Source: Gammaproteobacteria bacterium (GTDB lineage Bacteria > Pseudomonadota > Gammaproteobacteria > Pseudomonadales > Azotimanducaceae). Taken from it: a stretch of 10,929 nt of DNA. Each line of letters opens with the position of its first letter. The first letter of the stretch is position 1. This document shows, one piece after another, positions 7,526 to 10,929 of the stretch. The notes beneath the pieces are model-generated. The model was not told where the DNA came from and searched no databases. It worked only from the letters and a program-made list of their open reading frames with translations. The stretch is taken from the NCBI GenBank assembly GCA_018667205.1, contig JABIVN010000525.1, positions 1-10,929 on the forward strand. The letters run 5' to 3'. The translations under genes and the position numbers were made by a program.

Positions 7526-8497
7526 TTAGAGCTCTTGCCAGCGCAAGCAGCTGACCTGGTGTTGTTCTTTTATCGCCTGAAGCCCGGGGGTGTTGCTGAT
7601 GCACTGCTCACGACTGAAAGTGCAGCGGTTTTCGAAACGACAGCCTTCGGGTAAATCCAAAAGCCCTGGGACCATCCCATCAATAACACTGAGGGTTGAT
7701 TTGGGTTCGGTATTGAGTGTCGGGATCGATTTAAGCAAGCCACGCGTGTAGGGGTGCGCCGGGCGGTCAAAGATATCGAACACGCTGCCTTTCTCTGCGA
7801 CTTTACCGGCATACATCACCACGACTTCATCGCAGGTTTCCGCGATCACCCCAAGGTCATGGGTAATCAATATCACTGACATGCCGATGTCAGCCTGAAG
7901 TTCTTTAATCAGTTCCAGGATCTGCGCTTGGATAGTGACGTCCAGAGCAGTTGTCGGTTCATCTGCGATAAGGACGTCAGGTTTACAGGCAAGCGCCATG
8001 GCGATAACGACACGCTGCCGCATGCCGCCAGAGAGTTGATGTGGGTATTCGGTCATTCTGACGTCGGGCGACGGTATGCCAACCCGATCGAGTATTCCGA
8101 CGGCTTCGCGGATTGCCGCGTCGGGCTTAATGTCTTTATGAATCAGGAGCGCTTCTGTTAGTTGGCGGCCAACCGCATGAACAGGGTTTAATGCGGTCAT
8201 TGGTTCCTGAAACACCATGCCGATTCTAGCGCCGCGGATCTTTTCCATTTGGGGAATAGGGAGCTGCGTCAGGTCAGTGCCATCAAGCTCAACGCTGCCG
8301 GAAACAATCTGCCCCATGGGCTGTGGTAACAATCGCATAATAGACAGAGCCGTAACACTTTTTCCGCAACCGGATTCGCCGACAATCCCAAGTGTTTTAC
8401 CCGCTTGGGCGGTGAATGAGACATCATCGACTGCCCTCACCCGACCTTCGTCGGTGTCGAATTCGGTAACGAGGTTGTTGATGGAAAGTACGGCCAT
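7526..8497 (-). CDS. ABC importer ATPase, OppD/DppD type
   Basis: The 323-residue ATPase is the partner of the OppF-type subunit. Motifs are Walker A GESGCGKS (40-47), Q-loop Q97 in VFQEP, signature LSGGM (155-159), Walker B LIADE (176-180) and switch His213 in ITHDLG. The C-terminal GCRFENRC region (285-292) is the oligopeptide-transporter extension. All catalytic residues are intact. The ATG at 8497 shares one base with the solute-binding protein stop (TGATG) and has no clear Shine-Dalgarno site of its own, which points to translational coupling. In the E. coli Yej system the two ATPase halves are fused in YejF; here they are separate genes. Family assignment is firm; the substrate is not indicated by this subunit. 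Confidence 0.95.
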   Translation of the reverse strand: MAVLSINNLVTEFDTDEGRVRAVDDVSFTAQAGKTLGIVGESGCGKSVTALSIMRLLPQPMGQIVSGSVELDGTDLTQLPIPQMEKIRGARIGMVFQEPMTALNPVHAVGRQLTEALLIHKDIKPDAAIREAVGILDRVGIPSPDVRMTEYPHQLSGGMRQRVVIAMALACKPDVLIADEPTTALDVTIQAQILELIKELQADIGMSVILITHDLGVIAETCDEVVVMYAGKVAEKGSVFDIFDRPAHPYTRGLLKSIPTLNTEPKSTLSVIDGMVPGLLDLPEGCRFENRCTFSREQCISNTPGLQAIKEQHQVSCLRWQEL

Positions 8498-10452
8498 CAG
8501 GGCGTTGCGAACTGTTTGTAGAAGTTAATCTCTGGCTGAAAGTGTTGGCCAGCTTTCTCCGCCGCCTTGGTTTCTTCTTTGATGTCTGTATCAATCCAAT
8601 GAACAAAGAGCTCGTTATACCCTCGGGTGTGTTTGTAGTTAAAACCTTCAGGGTACCTAATCCATCGCCAGTGTCCGATTCGGTACCCGGGTTGGACAAA
8701 ACCTGGGACGAAAGACGCATGTTCGTGATGAATCTCTGTCATCCGGTGAGCCAGGTCAATCATTTCCTGCTTATCACCGGAAGCTCGATACTGGTCAATC
8801 ATGCTGTCCATTTCTGGCAGTGCGAGAACCTCCAGATTGTTGGTCTGGGTTTTAACCTTTCGTTCCGGATTAATTGATCCGTCTGTCAGGTAAGGTAAAT
8901 CGTAAGCGTTGTCGGAGTGATAGGTTTCCCAGAAACGAGGATACATTTCCAGGGACACGGAGAACGCCACGAAGTGAATATCGTGCTTCTTTTCCTGTAC
9001 TTTTTTAAAGCCGGCCGTGGAGTCTAAAACTTCAAGCCGCAGTTCAAGCCCCGCTTTGAGCGCCTCTTCCTTCAGGATAGTCAGGATATCCTTGTATTGT
9101 TCGTACCCGGTGGAAAAAGTGAAAGCCAATCGTTGGCCGGCTGCATTTTGCAGGATGCCATCAGAACCACGCTCCACGAAACCTGCTCTAGCGAAGGCTT
9201 CCTGCGCTTTGTTGATATCGAAGACTCTTGGCTGGAGTGTTGGATGGGTAAATTCACCGTAGCCATCTGCAGATGTTTTCATGCGGGCGTAATCGCCTCG
9301 GAAGAATTTCTCTAACACCAGATCCCAATTTGAAGCATGTTGGATGCCGACTCGAATGTCCTTGTTGTTCAGCAGTTCCTTTGAGGTGTTAATCCACATG
9401 CCAAATGTCGGTCTTGGATGCTGGTTATAGAACATCGATTTGTGAATATAGCCGGAGGTGACATCCTGATCTTCGTCGGGAAGTTTTTCATACCAATACT
9501 CGGCGAGACTTAGACTGAACTGGTCGATATCGCCACGTTTGAATGCTTCGAAGTGCTTCGAAGTGTCGCGAATAACGGACAGGTGGATTTTGTCCATGTT
9601 GAACCGGTAGCGCCAATGCTTCTTGTCTTTTGCCCACCAGTCCTTGTCGCGGGTAAACGTGACCGATCTGCCTTTTTTAAGGTTTTTATCGTCTAGCAGG
9701 TAAGGAGATGTGGTTGTTTGGAACCTCCACTGGTAACGCTCAACATAGTCGTCGCCGAGTTCTTTAAAAAAGTGTGCAGCCATGGGACGAAGTTCCAGTA
9801 CACGGGAGTTCATGTCGGGCTTGGCCTCCGGTACTGAAATGGAGAACGTCAGGTCGTCGTATTTTGTAATGTTGGTGTACTGGGTGCTGTACCAATTGTT
9901 GTACCAGGGCGCGACGATGTAGGTGGACTGGTTAATGAAAAACATGAAGAAGAAATCATCGCTCGTGATGGGTTCGCCATCCGACCACTTAGCCTTTGGG
10001 TCAATTTTTACATAGACAGTTTTATCTTCCTGGTCGACTGACCATGATTCTGCGAGACCCGGGAAATACTCGAATTCATTGGGGTGTCTGTGAGCTATGG
10101 ACATCGTTACAGCATCGAGCAGGTAGGTTCTAAATGAGCCGTTTGAATCGGGGCCGAGCGTACGCAGGGTTCTTGGGAAATCCTGTAAGCGCACATATTC
10201 CGTGCCGCCTTTTTTTGCCGTGGGCGAACCCACTTCCGGGAGATGGCTACCATTTTCCCAGACTAGCTCCTCAGGAAGATCTGCTGGTGTTTTAAATGAG
10301 AAAAAATCAGGGCGCTCCGCATAGTAAGCCTGCACCTCTGTTGTGTTATCTGCAGGCTCGAAAACAGATTGCTGTTCGCCATCCGAGGACCCGCCACAGG
10401 CGGAGAGTGCGAGCAGTGCAAGCAGTGCGGATGTCGTTCGGAAGAGTCTCAT
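8497..10452 (-). CDS. Family 5 solute-binding lipoprotein, YejA-like
   Basis: This 651-residue protein captures the ligand for the ABC importer. The N-terminus is a lipoprotein signal (MRLFRTTSALLALLALSAC) with lipobox LSAC, so Cys19 should be lipidated; Gly at +2 does not signal inner-membrane retention by the usual Lol rule. The family 5 block, FPGLAESW through KWSDGEPITSDDF, spans about residues 130-167. The region YRFNMDKIHLSVIRDTS with EAFKRGDID and the length are closer to YejA than to OppA. Family 5 proteins bind peptides, opines or oligosaccharides, so the ligand is open. An upstream ATG at 10464 is in frame, but the ATG at 10452 has GAGG (10459-10462) six bases ahead and gives a standard signal peptide. 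The gene sits 33 bases after the permease stop and overlaps the next ATPase by one base. Confidence 0.92.
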   Translation of the reverse strand: MRLFRTTSALLALLALSACGGSSDGEQQSVFEPADNTTEVQAYYAERPDFFSFKTPADLPEELVWENGSHLPEVGSPTAKKGGTEYVRLQDFPRTLRTLGPDSNGSFRTYLLDAVTMSIAHRHPNEFEYFPGLAESWSVDQEDKTVYVKIDPKAKWSDGEPITSDDFFFMFFINQSTYIVAPWYNNWYSTQYTNITKYDDLTFSISVPEAKPDMNSRVLELRPMAAHFFKELGDDYVERYQWRFQTTTSPYLLDDKNLKKGRSVTFTRDKDWWAKDKKHWRYRFNMDKIHLSVIRDTSKHFEAFKRGDIDQFSLSLAEYWYEKLPDEDQDVTSGYIHKSMFYNQHPRPTFGMWINTSKELLNNKDIRVGIQHASNWDLVLEKFFRGDYARMKTSADGYGEFTHPTLQPRVFDINKAQEAFARAGFVERGSDGILQNAAGQRLAFTFSTGYEQYKDILTILKEEALKAGLELRLEVLDSTAGFKKVQEKKHDIHFVAFSVSLEMYPRFWETYHSDNAYDLPYLTDGSINPERKVKTQTNNLEVLALPEMDSMIDQYRASGDKQEMIDLAHRMTEIHHEHASFVPGFVQPGYRIGHWRWIRYPEGFNYKHTRGYNELFVHWIDTDIKEETKAAEKAGQHFQPEINFYKQFATP

Positions 10453-10458
10453 AACAAA

Positions 10459-10462
10459 CCTC
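10459..10462 (-). promoter_or_regulatory. Ribosome-binding site deciding the binding-protein start
   Basis: GAGG on the minus strand lies six bases ahead of the ATG at 10452 and overlaps the alternative ATG at 10464. It favours the inner start, which gives the shorter and typical lipoprotein signal peptide. Confidence 0.6.
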
Positions 10463-10485
10463 ATTTCTGGCTGTGGCAGTAAAAT

Positions 10486-10929
10486 TTAGCGATAAATAGT
10501 GAATTTCTTCGGGTCGAAAGACTCCCGAACAGCTTCACCGATGAATGTGACCACGGTTAATAAAATAACCAGGGTTCCAAACGCGGACATCACGATCCAT
10601 GGTGCGGTTCGGAGCGTTGCGGTTCCCTGTTTAAGAAGCTCACCCAGGCTTGGGGTGGGCGGTGGTAAACCAAATCCAAGGAAATCTAATGCGGTGATGG
10701 CGGTAATGGCCGAAACCACAGTGAATGGCATGAATGTGACGAGTGTCGATAAGACGTTTGGCAGGATATGGCGGAAGATAATTCTCGTATCCGAGGCGCC
10801 AATAACCCGAGCGGCGGCGATGTAGTCCCTGGATTTCTCTTTGTAGGTTTCTGTTCTCATATAATACGTCATGCTGGTCCACGAGAAGAGCACCATTACC
10901 GTTAATAGTATGGCGATCCTTGTCGGCAC
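10486..10929 (-). CDS. ABC importer permease, YejE-like, 5' end cut off
   Basis: The frame is open to the window edge, so only the last 147 codons are seen; the GTG at 10929 is probably internal. The fragment carries the inner-membrane permease coupling motif (EAA loop), IAAARVIGA...RHILPN at fragment residues 37-58, which contacts the ATPases. Hydrophobic segments lie near 5-21, 60-80 and 112-130. The sequence DFLGFGLPPPTPSLGELL and the ending FIGEAVRESFDP closely match the C-terminus of YejE/OppC-type permeases. The gene ends 33 bases before the solute-binding protein. Its partner permease (YejB/OppB type) is expected further upstream, outside the window. The family call is firm; the exact subfamily is inferred. 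Confidence 0.92.
   Translation of the reverse strand: MPTRIAILLTVMVLFSWTSMTYYMRTETYKEKSRDYIAAARVIGASDTRIIFRHILPNVLSTLVTFMPFTVVSAITAITALDFLGFGLPPPTPSLGELLKQGTATLRTAPWIVMSAFGTLVILLTVVTFIGEAVRESFDPKKFTIYR

Noticed and set aside
7524..7604. N-terminal extension of the OppF-type ATPase to the ATG at 7604
   Set aside because: The extra residues lack family similarity and would overlap the upstream ATPase gene by 79 bases. The ATG at 7523 gives the normal family start.
8542..8877. 111-codon plus-strand frame opposite the binding-protein gene
   Set aside because: It lies wholly opposite a gene with strong family evidence and is best read as an antisense shadow. The same holds for the other plus-strand frames opposite tgpA, moxR, uxaC and the ATPases.
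9544..9563. Tandem 10-bp direct repeat TGCTTCGAAG x2 inside the binding-protein gene
   Set aside because: It encodes the conserved-looking DTSKHFEAF segment in two different frames, so it is best read as chance within coding sequence.

Overview
The window reads as chromosomal DNA of a Gram-negative bacterium, most likely a gammaproteobacterium and perhaps a marine polysaccharide degrader. That placement is an inference from three things: a TgpA-type transglutaminase gene behind a MoxR/DUF58 pair, a YejABEF-like peptide/opine/nickel-class (PepT) ABC transporter, and a glucuronate isomerase. No rRNA, tRNA, CRISPR array, insertion sequence or phage gene was seen. All well-supported genes lie on the minus strand, so transcription runs from the right edge to the left edge.

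Right part (about 6558-10929): an ABC importer. In transcription order it has a permease cut by the window edge and close to YejE, a large family 5 solute-binding lipoprotein, and two separate ATPases of the OppD/DppD and OppF/DppF types. Junctions are very tight (33 bases, then a 1-base TGATG overlap, then 2 bases), so this is an operon. The first permease gene, expected upstream, lies outside the window.

Middle (4896-6557): a 261-base spacer precedes uxaC, which encodes uronate isomerase, the first step of glucuronate/galacturonate catabolism. The spacer holds a LacI-family-like palindrome, two further inverted repeats and a possible 41-codon plus-strand ORF. The importer-uxaC order suggests, without proving it, that the importer handles uronate-containing material.

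Left-middle (602-4847): a MoxR-type AAA+ ATPase, a DUF58 membrane protein and a TgpA-like transglutaminase, joined by stop/start overlaps or near-overlaps. This is a conserved envelope-associated module. It starts only 48 bases after uxaC.

Left edge (1-601): after a 239-base spacer with a 15-base tandem repeat comes a Nudix hydrolase gene, which starts at a GTG and runs off the window.

No clearly new enzymatic system is visible. The points most worth a second look are the importer-uxaC association, the operator-like sites in the uxaC leader, the 41-codon ORF, and the in-frame pentapeptide repeat whose reading frame overlaps the Nudix start.
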